Assembly: GCF_003610635.1 (NCBI RefSeq)
Contig: NZ_RAQJ01000002.1
Location: 372,001 to 436,000 of the forward strand
Length of the DNA: 64,000 bases
From: Ichthyenterobacterium magnum
GTDB taxonomy: Bacteria > Bacteroidota > Bacteroidia > Flavobacteriales > Flavobacteriaceae
Direction: 5' to 3'
The translations under genes were made by a program, and so were the position numbers. The notes beneath the pieces are model-generated. The model did not search any database and was not told the DNA's origin. It saw nothing but the letters and a program-made list of their open reading frames with translations. This document shows, piece by piece, positions 33,756 through 41,701 of this stretch. Each line of letters begins with the position of its first letter. Position 1 is the stretch's first letter.

Positions 33756-33839
33756 CGTCATTCTGAATTTATTTCAGAATCTCATCACTCAATAAATCAA
33801 ATAATTACGATGAGAACCTGAAACAAGTTCAGGTTGACG
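33756..33839. repeat. Palindromic repeat element, copy 2
   Basis: An 84-bp element. Its 25-base arms (33756-33780 and 33815-33839) match those of copy 1 at 29258-29343 at most positions, including the CGTCA ends and CTGAA-TTCAG cores. A further short pair, CTCATC with GATGAG, extends the stem inward. The region 33716-33957 contains nothing else recognisable. Confidence 0.8.
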
Positions 33840-33957
33840 AATACTTTTATGACTTATTAAGAAAAATCAACTTATTAATAATTGTCAATTTGAAAGCAAA
33901 AACTGTTCCTAAACTCGAAATAAACGTCATTTAATTTAAGAAATTTTAAATATTAAG

Positions 33958-35472
33958 TTAAAATTTGCCATTAAAACTGAGTCGTAGTTTACGTGTATAC
34001 TCTTCAAACAGCCAATCTTTGTAGTTTTGAGTGCTATTCATTATACAATAACAGTATTGTTTTATTCTGTAACCTATATCATCTTGTAGCAGCTTTGCTA
34101 ACTCTCTAGCTTCAAAAACATCTTCACTATTGTCTATACACATTTGTGAGTGTTGAGCAATTGAAACCTCAATAGCTTTCATAGATTTCTGACCTTGCCT
34201 TATGACGTCTTTATAGGTTTGTTTAATATCAAAATCTACATCTTTAGCTTTTTTAAATTTTTGACGCAATTTGTCTGGCATTACATAAACAAAATCGCGT
34301 TCTATATCTTCATCATTTCGCATATTCTCCAAATAATAATCTGGATTTTTAAATATATGCTGCCAATCTGTAGGTTGGCTCCAAGGTCCAAAACGTATAA
34401 CATTGTTTCCTAAATCTACAACTAAAAAACTCTTTTTGTTATCTAGTATTCTAGAACCTCTTCCTATCATTTGAAAATAAAGTGTTAACGATCTAGTTGC
34501 TCTATTTAATATTATAGATTCTACTGTAGGCTCGTCGAAACCAGTAGTAAGAATACTAACCGATGTTAAAATTCCGTCAGGTGTATTTTTAAACCATTTT
34601 AAGATCTCTTTTCGTTCTTGCTTATTGCATGTGTTATCTAGATGCCTAACATTATAACCAGCTTTCTTAAAGGTATAGTATACTTCTTTTGAGGTGTTAA
34701 TACCATTATTAAAAATTAAAGTTTTCTTTCCTTTAGATAGCTCTTCATAGGCATACAATAATTTGCCTTGCATTATTGAATTAGTATATAAAGCTTCAGA
34801 AGATTTTACAGTATAATCGCCATTAATACCAACTTTAAGTGTATTAAGTGATACATCATAATTATAAATTTCGGCAGTTGCTAAAAATCCATTTTTAATT
34901 AGTGTAGAAATATCATCACCAACTATTAGTTCTTTATAGTTGTCTTTCATTGGCAACTTAATGTTTGAACTTAAAGGTGTTGCTGTTACACCTAAAATAA
35001 AACATTTGTCAAAAAACTTAAATAACTTTCTAAAAGAATTATAATGTGCTTCATCAATAATAACAAGACCGATATCTTCTAGCTTAAGTTTATCATCATT
35101 AAGTCTATTGTTAAGCGTCTCTACCATTGCAACAAAACATTTGTATTGATCCTGGTCGGGCAACTCCTTAACTTTACTATTTATGATTTTATTTTTTACA
35201 CCAAAACCAGAAAGCATTTTAGAGGTTTGCTTACACAACTCAATTCTATGCGTAAGAATAACAACTTTTTTTTGGTGTTTCTCGATATAACGTCTAACAA
35301 TTTCAGAGAAAATAACAGTTTTTCCTCCACCAGTTGGTAACTGATATAATAAATTATAATCTTTAGGAGCCGTTTCTAATACATCAAATATGCGGTTTAG
35401 ATCCGCAATTTGATAATCATACAAACGCTTTTTTGTGTGTTGTAAATTATCTATTTCAGTAATTTCCTGCAT
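33958..35472 (-). CDS. SF2 DEAD/DEAH helicase, paralogue of the gene at 24.7-26.3 kb
   Basis: A 504-residue helicase. Motifs: L-L-Y-Q-L-P-T-G-G-G-K-T-V-I-F-S (I), L-T-H-R-I-E-L-C-K-Q (Ia), I-I-D-E-A-H-Y-N-S-F (II), T-A-T-P-L-S-S-N (III), S-I-L-T-T-G-F-D-E-P-T-V-E-S (V) and Q-M-I-G-R-G-S-R-I-L (VI). The tail (about residues 370-504) aligns with that of the paralogue, including C-I-x-N-S-E-D-V and L-L-x-D-D-I. Both genes use the same strand and are about 8 kb apart. The upstream region (35473-35680) has no partner gene. The function is unknown; DNA repair or RNA metabolism are the usual roles of the fold. Confidence 0.9.
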   Translation of the reverse strand: MQEITEIDNLQHTKKRLYDYQIADLNRIFDVLETAPKDYNLLYQLPTGGGKTVIFSEIVRRYIEKHQKKVVILTHRIELCKQTSKMLSGFGVKNKIINSKVKELPDQDQYKCFVAMVETLNNRLNDDKLKLEDIGLVIIDEAHYNSFRKLFKFFDKCFILGVTATPLSSNIKLPMKDNYKELIVGDDISTLIKNGFLATAEIYNYDVSLNTLKVGINGDYTVKSSEALYTNSIMQGKLLYAYEELSKGKKTLIFNNGINTSKEVYYTFKKAGYNVRHLDNTCNKQERKEILKWFKNTPDGILTSVSILTTGFDEPTVESIILNRATRSLTLYFQMIGRGSRILDNKKSFLVVDLGNNVIRFGPWSQPTDWQHIFKNPDYYLENMRNDEDIERDFVYVMPDKLRQKFKKAKDVDFDIKQTYKDVIRQGQKSMKAIEVSIAQHSQMCIDNSEDVFEARELAKLLQDDIGYRIKQYCYCIMNSTQNYKDWLFEEYTRKLRLSFNGKF

Positions 35473-35680
35473 AGTGTTATAATCTGAAAAAAAAATTCTT
35501 ACAAAATTAACCTTTTATTGAGTTATACATCACTAATGTTAAAAACATTTGAAAACTACACCCAAAATTGTTAAAGTCTGTTAAATTACTACTATGCAAT
35601 ACAAAGTACTGTAACAAATTTAATTTTATGTCGTCTACTTAGTAAACAGAAACATCAATCAAATTAAAAATCAAAAAATT

Positions 35681-35767
35681 ATGAGAACTTTAAACAACAA
35701 TCAATTAACAGGAACTTTAACAAATACGAAAAGTAACTCTTGGAACAGTAAAAGACGCTTTAGATAA
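35681..35767 (+). CDS. Micro-ORF of 28 codons, SNSWN-x-KRRFR family
   Basis: The 28 codons begin M-R-T-L-N-N-N-Q-L and end K-S-N-S-W-N-S-K-R-R-F-R-stop. It is the homologue of the micro-ORF at 14451-14537: same length, 17 of 28 identical residues, same end. It is basic and hydrophilic, with no signal peptide. Here it does not precede a transporter. It is followed by a 22-codon ORF with its own copy of the leader repeat and then by a strong terminator, so these two ORFs look like an independent transcription unit. A noncoding-RNA interpretation is possible, but the conserved reading frame favours translation. Confidence 0.65.
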   Translation: MRTLNNNQLTGTLTNTKSNSWNSKRRFR

Positions 35768-35812
35768 AATATATTTAAAGTCATTCATCAATCAAATCAA
35801 AAAAAACAAATC

Positions 35813-35881
35813 ATGAAAGCATTAACTAAAATTATCGACACGTCTCACAGTGTAAATGATGACTTAGACACTTTGAGATAA
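35813..35881 (+). CDS. Micro-ORF of 22 codons following the KRRFR micro-gene
   Basis: The 22 codons begin M-K-A-L-T-K-I-I-D and end D-D-L-D-T-L-R-stop. It is acidic, in contrast to the basic micro-ORF 45 bases upstream. Support is only contextual: an ATG placed behind the second copy of the CATCAATCAAAT leader, and a terminator 40 bases after the stop. There is no homologue elsewhere in the window. It occupies the place that the ABC ATPase gene has after the other KRRFR micro-ORF. Confidence 0.4.
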   Translation: MKALTKIIDTSHSVNDDLDTLR

Positions 35882-35920
35882 AAATTTTAATTCATCAATT
35901 AAAACAATCATTTGGAAGAA

Positions 35921-35952
35921 AAACCAATGTGTAAACCGCATTGGTTTTTTTG
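35921..35952 (+). terminator. Rho-independent terminator after the micro-ORFs
   Basis: A perfect 9-bp stem, AAACCAATG (35921-35929) with CATTGGTTT (35939-35947), a 9-base loop, and a run of T continuing through 35950. It separates the micro-ORF unit from exbD, whose start is 57 bases further on. Confidence 0.8.
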
Positions 35953-36008
35953 TTTATATATGGTATCATTTTTGTAACTACTTGCTAAACTATAAATATT
36001 CTTTTATT

Positions 36009-36572
36009 ATGAAAACAAAACGTAACAGTGCTCCAGAAGTTAATGCAGGTTCAATGGCAGATATTGCATTTTTACTATTATTGTTTTTTCTAGTTTCAAC
36101 AACCATTTCAATGGATACGGGAATTAACAGAAAGTTACCAGAACCTTGCCCAAAGAATGTTGATTGTTTTACAGAGATTAACGAACGTAACATTTTAAGA
36201 ATAACTTTAAATGCTGAAAACAAAATTTATGTTGAAGACCAAGTGGTTTCGCTTGAAGATTTAAAGTTAATTGCAAAAGATTTTTTAGATAATAATGGCG
36301 ATGCTACTTGCACATATTGCAATGGAGAAAAACAAGCTTCATCATCAGATAATCCATTAGATGCAGTTATATCATTACAAAATAACAGATTAACATCGTA
36401 TAATTTTTATATTAAAGTACAAGATAAGTTAACCAAAGCGTATTATGAATTAAGAGCTAATTATGCGCATGAAGTACTAAAAAAGGATATAAATAGCTTA
36501 ACTGAAGAAGAATTAAAGGACGTTAAAAAAGCATACCCTTTTATTTTATCTGAAGCTGAAACTAAAGATTAA
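36009..36572 (+). CDS. exbD: ExbD/TolR-family biopolymer transport protein without ExbB neighbour
   Basis: A 187-residue inner-membrane protein. I start it at the ATG giving M-K-T-K-R-N-S-A-P-E-V-N-A-G-S-M-A-D-I-A-F, the conserved cytoplasmic segment and the membrane-helix aspartate used in proton flow (D in A-D-I-A-F-L-L-L-L-F-F-L-V); a TTG nine codons upstream is less likely. The periplasmic part has the flavobacterial C-x-Y-C-x-G pair (C-T-Y-C-N-G) and a D-A-V-I-S-L-Q-N-x-R-x-T-S-Y block. ExbD works with ExbB to energise TonB-dependent uptake, or in related motors. No exbB/tolQ or tonB gene is nearby, so its partner must be encoded elsewhere. It overlaps the convergent 3D-domain gene by 4 bases. 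Confidence 0.9.
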   Translation: MKTKRNSAPEVNAGSMADIAFLLLLFFLVSTTISMDTGINRKLPEPCPKNVDCFTEINERNILRITLNAENKIYVEDQVVSLEDLKLIAKDFLDNNGDATCTYCNGEKQASSSDNPLDAVISLQNNRLTSYNFYIKVQDKLTKAYYELRANYAHEVLKKDINSLTEEELKDVKKAYPFILSEAETKD

Positions 36573-36979
36573 TCTTTAATTTCTGGCTTGACTTCTACTC
36601 TATATGTGATGGTTACTTTTTGGCGACCCCATTTTTTGGCTGCTTTAACATCTGTTCCCATATAGATATCTATGCGATTTTTCCAACGTTTATTCATTTT
36701 ATCTTTAACAAGATAAATACCATCGAAACCTTCAATTTTTACTTGAGTGTTATGTTTTAAACCTAAGCTAAGTAAATCTCTAGATACAGCAATATATTTA
36801 AGACCAGGTTTTAAACTGTCACCAAAAGCTGTGATATGTGGGTTAGAACTGGTTTGATACGCTAAGGAATTATAAGCAGTGGCTGTAACTTCTATTGTCT
36901 CCCATTCAAAAATGTTTTCTTCTTTCTTGCAAGATATTATAAGAAGAATTATTGCTACAATAAAAATCTTCTTACTCAT
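36569..36979 (-). CDS. Lipoprotein with 3D (RlpA-like double-psi beta-barrel) domain
   Basis: A 136-residue protein starting M-S-K-K-I-F-I-V. A short signal peptide ends in the lipobox L-I-I-S-C, so it is probably lipid-anchored. Residues ~35-130 are a 3D domain: V-T-A-T-A-Y-N-S, I-T-A-F-G-D-S-L-K-P-G, I-A-V-S-R-D-L-L, and at the end R-I-D-I-Y-M-G. In 3D proteins the three aspartates form the active centre of a lytic-transglycosylase-like fold; here D in G-D-S, R-D and I-D-I-Y can be placed. Cell-wall modification is likely but not certain. A TTG two codons upstream is rejected as start. The small membrane-protein gene lies 12 bases upstream. Confidence 0.87.
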   Translation of the reverse strand: MSKKIFIVAIILLIISCKKEENIFEWETIEVTATAYNSLAYQTSSNPHITAFGDSLKPGLKYIAVSRDLLSLGLKHNTQVKIEGFDGIYLVKDKMNKRWKNRIDIYMGTDVKAAKKWGRQKVTITYRVEVKPEIKD

Positions 36980-36991
36980 ATGCAATTAGTT

Positions 36992-37312
36992 TTAGTTAAG
37001 GGATTTAGTTATATCCAAAATATTTGTGACTATTGTTATAATAAGCAGTATAATTAAAATGGAATTAACAACTAAACCAATTCCCTTTTTATAACTATTA
37101 GGGTCTTTTATTCCTTTTATACTGAAAATAAAACCAGCAATAGAGAAAAAGAAAATTAGCAAAATACAAACACCGCTAATTACTGAATATAAATTAAGAC
37201 CAATAACTTCAGAATTTGCTAAACTTTGTAAAATAATAAACATCAAAATAAGTGCTAAACATAGTATAGCATATTTGAATCCTTTATTTGATTTTACTTG
37301 AGTTACACTCAT
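36992..37312 (-). CDS. Small membrane protein (DUF4190-like)
   Basis: A 106-residue protein with three predicted membrane helices: residues ~12-28 (Y-A-I-L-C-L-A-L-I-L-M-F-I-I-L), ~45-65 (I-S-G-V-C-I-L-L-I-F-F-F-S-I-A-G) and ~78-100 (G-L-V-V-N-S-I-L-I-I-L-L-I-I). The middle motif I-A-G-F-I-F-S-I-K-G-I-K recalls DUF4190 proteins. It lies between the E1 gene (4 bases upstream) and the 3D lipoprotein gene (12 bases downstream), all on the same strand, so the three are probably cotranscribed although no functional link is evident. Confidence 0.75.
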   Translation of the reverse strand: MSVTQVKSNKGFKYAILCLALILMFIILQSLANSEVIGLNLYSVISGVCILLIFFFSIAGFIFSIKGIKDPNSYKKGIGLVVNSILIILLIITIVTNILDITKSLN

Positions 37313-37316
37313 AATA

Positions 37317-39317
37317 TTAATATTCTAAAAGTGCTTTTAAAGCCTTTTCAAATTTCCCTTTAGCAAGATACTGATCTTCTAATTGATTTATAAACGGAAT
37401 TGGAGTTTCCATACTAGCCACTCGTTTTACAGGAGCGTCTAAATGTTCAAAACAATGTTCCATTATTAAAGCAGAAATATCACTAGCAATACCTCCAAAC
37501 AATGAGTCTTCTTGTAAAATAATTGCTTTCCCTGTTTTCTTTACAGAATTATAAATAGCTTCAGTATCTAATGGTTGTAAAGACCTTAAATCTATTAGAT
37601 CTGCATTAATTTCTTTATTATTTTCAAGTGTATGTAATGCCCAATGTACACCAGCTCCATAAGTAATTATTGTAATGTCTGTTCCTTCTTTTAAAAGTGA
37701 TGCTTTACCAAGAGGTAGTGTATAATAATCTGTTGGTACTTCTTGACGAATACTTCTGTACAATGCTTTATGTTCAAAAAACAGTACTGGGTTTGGGTCT
37801 TCAATTGCTGTTGCTAATAATCCTTTTGCATCGTATGGAAATGCAGGATAAATTACCTTTAAGCCTGGTGTTTTTGTAAACCAAGCTTCGTTTGTTTGAG
37901 AATGAAATGGTCCTGCAGCAACGCCTGCACCACAAGGCATTCTTACCACAACGTCGGCTTGTTGGTTCCAACGGTAATGCGATTTTGCTAAATAATTTAC
38001 TACTGGATTAAATCCTGAAGTCACAAAGTCTGCAAATTGCATTTCTACAACAGCTTTCATTCCAGCTATAGATAAACCCATTGCAGCTTCAACAATAGCA
38101 GATTCACAAATTGGTGTATTTCTAACGCGTTCTTTACCAAATGCTTTAACAAAGCCTTCGGTGATTTTAAAAACACCACCATATTCAGCAATGTCTTGCC
38201 CCATAATTACCAAGTCATTATGTTTTTGCATAGACTGCTTTAAGCCTAAAGAAATAGCATCAATAAGTCTTAACTCTTGAGTTTTAGAATTTGCCTCTAC
38301 ATGTTTGTACTCAAATTGCTTATATACATCGCTCAACTCTGTAGCTTCATTTGCTGTTATTGCTTCTTCATCATAAGCGAGTTTTAAATTCTCATTTATT
38401 TCATGAACAATATCTTCTTTAATAGCTACTTCCTGTTTTTCAGTTAAAACATTTTCTTTTCTCAAATACTCTTGAAAATTTACAACAGGATCTTTTAAAC
38501 TCCATGCATTTAGCAATTCTTTAGGCACATATTTTGTTCCGCTTGCTTCTTCATGACCACGCATTCTAAAAGTTTTAAACTCAACTAAAATTGGTCTTGG
38601 GCGTTTTCTAACACTCTCGGCTAATTTTGAAATTTTACTATAAACTTCAAGAATATTGTTTCCGTCTAAAATAAAAGATTCCATACCATAGCCTTTACCT
38701 CTATCTGCAATATCTTTACATCTGTATTGTTCTTTGGTTGGCGTAGAAAGACCATATCCATTATTTTCTACACAAAAAATCACTGGTAATTGCCATACAG
38801 AAGCTACATTAAGTGCTTCATGAAAATCACCTTCACTTGTTCCGCCTTCACCTGTAAAAACAGCTGTGACTTGTTTTTTGTTTTTAAGTAAGCTTGCCAA
38901 AGCAATACCATCTGCAACACCTAATTGAGGACCTAAGTGCGAAATCATACCAACAATGTTAAACTCTTGAGTTCCAAAATGAAACGATCGGTCACGACCT
39001 TTTGTAAACCCATTTGCTTTTCCTTGCCATTGGCTAAATAAACGATTTAAAGGAATTTTTCTTGTAGTAAACACTCCAAGATTTCTATGCATTGGCAAAA
39101 TATACTCTTCCTTTTTTAAAGCCATAGTAACACCAACAGAAATAGCTTCTTGCCCTATGCCAGAAAACCATTTAGAGATTTTCCCTTGACGCAATAAAAT
39201 AAGCATCTTTTCTTCAATCATTCGAGGCTTAAGCATATTCTTATACAATTGTATAAGCGTTTTATTATCAATGCTTTTTTTATCGTAGGTTATTGTACTC
39301 TTCATAGAGGTCAACAT
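37317..39317 (-). CDS. Branched-chain-type alpha-ketoacid dehydrogenase E1, alpha-beta fusion
   Basis: A 666-residue fusion of both E1 subunits of a 2-oxoacid dehydrogenase complex. The alpha half (to ~320) has the thiamine diphosphate motif G-E-G-G-T-S-E-G-D-F-H-E-A-L-N and V-E-N-N-G-Y-G-L-S-T-P. The beta half (~340-666) has D-I-A-E-Y-G-G-V-F, F-A-D-F-V-T-S-G and E-D-P-N-P-V-L-F-F-E-H-K. It decarboxylates a 2-oxoacid, by similarity branched-chain (2-oxoisovalerate) or a mixed substrate, and passes the acyl group to an E2 lipoyl protein that is not in this window. Fused E1 of this type is usual in Bacteroidetes. An ATG four codons downstream (39305) is an alternative start. The strand upstream carries TACATTTG at 39353-39346, a candidate -7 box. 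Confidence 0.92.
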   Translation of the reverse strand: MLTSMKSTITYDKKSIDNKTLIQLYKNMLKPRMIEEKMLILLRQGKISKWFSGIGQEAISVGVTMALKKEEYILPMHRNLGVFTTRKIPLNRLFSQWQGKANGFTKGRDRSFHFGTQEFNIVGMISHLGPQLGVADGIALASLLKNKKQVTAVFTGEGGTSEGDFHEALNVASVWQLPVIFCVENNGYGLSTPTKEQYRCKDIADRGKGYGMESFILDGNNILEVYSKISKLAESVRKRPRPILVEFKTFRMRGHEEASGTKYVPKELLNAWSLKDPVVNFQEYLRKENVLTEKQEVAIKEDIVHEINENLKLAYDEEAITANEATELSDVYKQFEYKHVEANSKTQELRLIDAISLGLKQSMQKHNDLVIMGQDIAEYGGVFKITEGFVKAFGKERVRNTPICESAIVEAAMGLSIAGMKAVVEMQFADFVTSGFNPVVNYLAKSHYRWNQQADVVVRMPCGAGVAAGPFHSQTNEAWFTKTPGLKVIYPAFPYDAKGLLATAIEDPNPVLFFEHKALYRSIRQEVPTDYYTLPLGKASLLKEGTDITIITYGAGVHWALHTLENNKEINADLIDLRSLQPLDTEAIYNSVKKTGKAIILQEDSLFGGIASDISALIMEHCFEHLDAPVKRVASMETPIPFINQLEDQYLAKGKFEKALKALLEY

Positions 39318-39345
39318 AGTATCGTTATGTATTGTATTTAAAAAT

Positions 39346-39353
39346 CAAATGTA
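39346..39353 (-). promoter_or_regulatory. Candidate -7 box of the E1 gene
   Basis: It reads TACATTTG on the minus strand, 29 bases before the ATG. A TTTG lies upstream, but at 24 bases spacing, slightly outside the usual range. Confidence 0.35.
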
Positions 39354-39434
39354 AATAAAAATTGAATGATTTATCGTCAAAGCCTATTTTTTTTAAGCAC
39401 AATATAAACATGTGCATTTTAGTTATGTTTTCGT

Positions 39435-39442
39435 TACTTTTG
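39435..39442 (+). promoter_or_regulatory. Candidate -7 box of the oxygenase gene
   Basis: TACTTTTG matches TAnnTTTG and lies 32 bases upstream of the ATG at 39475. The -33 region is not a clear TTG. Confidence 0.4.
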
Positions 39443-39474
39443 TATTATTGTAGTTGAATTAAATACTTATTATA

Positions 39475-40425
39475 ATGAATGTGATACCTAGCGTAAATCT
39501 TCAAGATTTTATTTCAGGAGACCCAAACAGAAAACAACAATTTATTGCAGAAATAGGAAAAGCATATGAAGAGATTGGCTTTGTTGCTTTAAAAGGTCAT
39601 TTTTTAGACGATAAATTAGTTGACAACTTATATAGTGAAGTGAAAAACTTCTTTAGTTTACCAGTAGAAACTAAACGTAAGTACGAAATCCCAGGAATTG
39701 GAGGACAACGTGGTTATGTATCTTTTGGTAAAGAAAGTGCTAAAGGTAAAAAAGAAGGTGATTTAAAAGAGTTTTGGCATTTTGGTCAATACGTAGATGA
39801 TGACCCAGAGCGCGCAAAAGAATATCCAGAGAATGTAACCGTTGAAGAATTAGAAAACTTTAATACTATTGGTAAGGAAACCTACAGAATGCTTGAAAAA
39901 ACAGCAAAATATGTTTTGCGAGCTTTAGCCTTACACCTAAATTTAGAAGAAACTTATTTTGATAATTTTATCCATAATGGAAATTCCATTTTAAGACCAA
40001 TTCATTATCCGCCAATTACCCAAGAACCAGATAATGCTGTTCGTGCTGCTGCACATGGTGATATTAATTTAATTACTCTGTTAATGGGAGCTCAAGGTCG
40101 TGGTTTACAAGTACAAAACCATAAAGGTGAATGGATTGATGCAATTGCTGAACCAGATGAGTTAATGATTAATGTAGGCGATATGTTATCAAGACATAGC
40201 AATAACAAGCTTAAATCTACAATACATCGTGTTGTAAATCCTCCAAGAGAACTTTGGGGAACATCTCGTTATTCAATTCCTTTTTTCATGCACCCAATAA
40301 GTGAAATGAAATTAGATGTACTAGAAAGCTGTATTGATGAAAATAATCCAAAAGCGTTTGATGATATTACGGCTGGTGAATTTTTAAATCAAAGACTTAT
40401 TGAGTTAGGATTAGTTAAGAAATAG
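39475..40425 (+). CDS. 2-oxoglutarate/Fe(II) oxygenase, isopenicillin N synthase family
   Basis: A 316-residue non-haem iron enzyme. The N-terminal DIOX_N region reads Y-E-E-I-G-F-V-A-L-K-G-H. The jelly-roll core has the iron triad H-x-D in A-A-H-G-D-I-N-L-I-T-L-L and the distal His in K-S-T-I-H-R-V-V-N-P, plus the co-substrate R-x-S motif in S-R-Y-S-I-P-F-F. The family hydroxylates or cyclises small molecules in plants and bacteria; in flavobacteria the substrate is unknown. It heads a plus-strand series: the SUI1 gene starts 7 bases after its stop. Confidence 0.93.
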   Translation: MNVIPSVNLQDFISGDPNRKQQFIAEIGKAYEEIGFVALKGHFLDDKLVDNLYSEVKNFFSLPVETKRKYEIPGIGGQRGYVSFGKESAKGKKEGDLKEFWHFGQYVDDDPERAKEYPENVTVEELENFNTIGKETYRMLEKTAKYVLRALALHLNLEETYFDNFIHNGNSILRPIHYPPITQEPDNAVRAAAHGDINLITLLMGAQGRGLQVQNHKGEWIDAIAEPDELMINVGDMLSRHSNNKLKSTIHRVVNPPRELWGTSRYSIPFFMHPISEMKLDVLESCIDENNPKAFDDITAGEFLNQRLIELGLVKK

Positions 40426-40432
40426 TTTTTCT

Positions 40433-40762
40433 ATGGATTTACAAGATCAACTTAAAAACTTATTTCCAGATCACGTAGCAGAAGAAACCGAAACAAATCA
40501 AAATGTTTCGGATGATTTATGGTTACAAGATGACCCAATACTATGTAAATACGAAAAACGTAAAGGAAAACCCATTACAATATTAGAAGGTTATACAGGT
40601 GCCGCAGAAGACTTTAAAGCACTTGCAAAAGAACTTAAAAAGAAACTAAGTGTTGGTGGCAGTTTTAAGGATGATAAAATTATTATTCAAGGTGATTACA
40701 GAGATAAAATAATGCAAATCTTAGAAGATAAAGGCTTTGCTGTTAAGCGCGTTGGAGGATAA
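40433..40762 (+). CDS. SUI1/eIF1-like translation factor (YciH type)
   Basis: A 109-residue protein with a C-terminal SUI1 domain: P-I-T-I-L-E-G-Y-T-G, L-A-K-E-L-K-K-K-L-S-V-G-G-S, I-I-I-Q-G-D-Y-R-D-K and the end I-L-E-D-K-G-F-A-V-K-R-V-G-G. The basic G-x-x-K-K-K-L-x-x-G-G stretch contacts the ribosome in eIF1. Bacterial members influence start-codon fidelity but are not essential. The stop codon is immediately followed by the ATG of the DUF1835 gene, so the two are coupled. Confidence 0.93.
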   Translation: MDLQDQLKNLFPDHVAEETETNQNVSDDLWLQDDPILCKYEKRKGKPITILEGYTGAAEDFKALAKELKKKLSVGGSFKDDKIIIQGDYRDKIMQILEDKGFAVKRVGG

Positions 40763-41701
40763 ATGACTAAAACATTTCATATAACAAATGGGAGTAATCT
40801 TACCGAGTATTTACATGAGTTAGATGTAAAAGGAGACGTTTTAACATGGCAAGAAATGTTATGTGAAGGTCCGACCGAAGTCACTATTGATTCTGAAAGC
40901 TTTATAAACAAACGTAATACATTTTTAAATAATTATTACGATATTGAAATTAATGAAGAGGCGTTTAAAAATGAAATTAATAAACTAGATACAATACATC
41001 AATTTTCTGAAATTGTATTGTGGTTTGAGTACGATTTATTCTGTCATATTAATTTAATAGCGGTAATTAGTTTAATTAAACAAAAGCAAATAAAACTTCC
41101 ACTCTATCTCGTTTGTAGCGGTAGAGTTAATGGCGAAAAAAACTTAAAAGGGTTGTCTGAGTTAACTCCAGAACAATTATTAAGTCACTATAAAAATAGA
41201 ATTAAATTAACGAGCGAGGATATAGAAATTGCTACAACCTTATGGAAAACATATTGTGGTAAAGATCATAACTTGTTAAAGCCATATATTACTAAAAAGT
41301 CGTCTTTCGAATATCTTGGTTGCTGTTTAAAAGCACATTTAAAACGCTTTCCAGATTCAAGAACTGGATTAAGTACTTTAGAATTTAATATTTTAAACAT
41401 TATAAATACATACGACATAAAATCTAAACACCATTTGTTGGGGTATGCTTTAAACTATCAAGGCTATTATGGTTTTGGTGATTTACAACTTGAAAGAATA
41501 ATTGAAAATCTATCAGATTTTTTTGAAGAAATAGATGAACAGCTAACACTAAACAGGCTTGGTCACGAGGCTCTGTTGAGTCATTATAACTATTCTTCAA
41601 AAATTAATAATAATATGTATTTAGGAGGTGTTAACCGTTTAGATTTTCAATTTAATAAACAACAAAATAAACTTATAAAAACAATACTAAATGCCCATTA
41701 A
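40763..41701 (+). CDS. DUF1835 domain protein
   Basis: A 312-residue protein whose N-terminus matches DUF1835: F-H-I-T-N-G-S-N-L-T-E-Y-L, then D-V-L-T-W-Q-E-M-L-C-E-G-P, and E-I-V-L-W-F-E-Y-D-L-F-C-H-I-N-L. The middle L-Y-L-V-C-S-G and W-K-T-Y-C-G-K-D belong to the usual DUF1835/DUF3658 layout. The function is unknown in all members that I know of. It is tightly packed: it begins directly after the SUI1 stop and its last 11 bases overlap the nucleoside phosphorylase gene. Confidence 0.88.
   Translation: MTKTFHITNGSNLTEYLHELDVKGDVLTWQEMLCEGPTEVTIDSESFINKRNTFLNNYYDIEINEEAFKNEINKLDTIHQFSEIVLWFEYDLFCHINLIAVISLIKQKQIKLPLYLVCSGRVNGEKNLKGLSELTPEQLLSHYKNRIKLTSEDIEIATTLWKTYCGKDHNLLKPYITKKSSFEYLGCCLKAHLKRFPDSRTGLSTLEFNILNIINTYDIKSKHHLLGYALNYQGYYGFGDLQLERIIENLSDFFEEIDEQLTLNRLGHEALLSHYNYSSKINNNMYLGGVNRLDFQFNKQQNKLIKTILNAH

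Larger units (their letters stand above)
35653..35910 (+). repeat. Three short leader repeats (CATCAAT + A-rich) around two micro-ORFs
   Basis: The word CATCAATCAAAT followed by an A-rich run occurs at 35653-35680, immediately before the first micro-ORF, and at 35786-35812, immediately before the second. A shorter version (CATCAAT then A-rich) lies at 35893-35910, before the terminator. The positions relative to the two ATGs are nearly the same, which suggests a shared translation-initiation leader or an internal duplication of leader plus ORF. Confidence 0.55.

Noticed and set aside
35926-35976. 16-codon ORF beginning M-C-K-P-H-W inside the hairpin after the micro-ORFs
   Set aside because: It runs through the terminator stem and T tract, so its aromatic residues are by-products of TTT/TGG in the hairpin.
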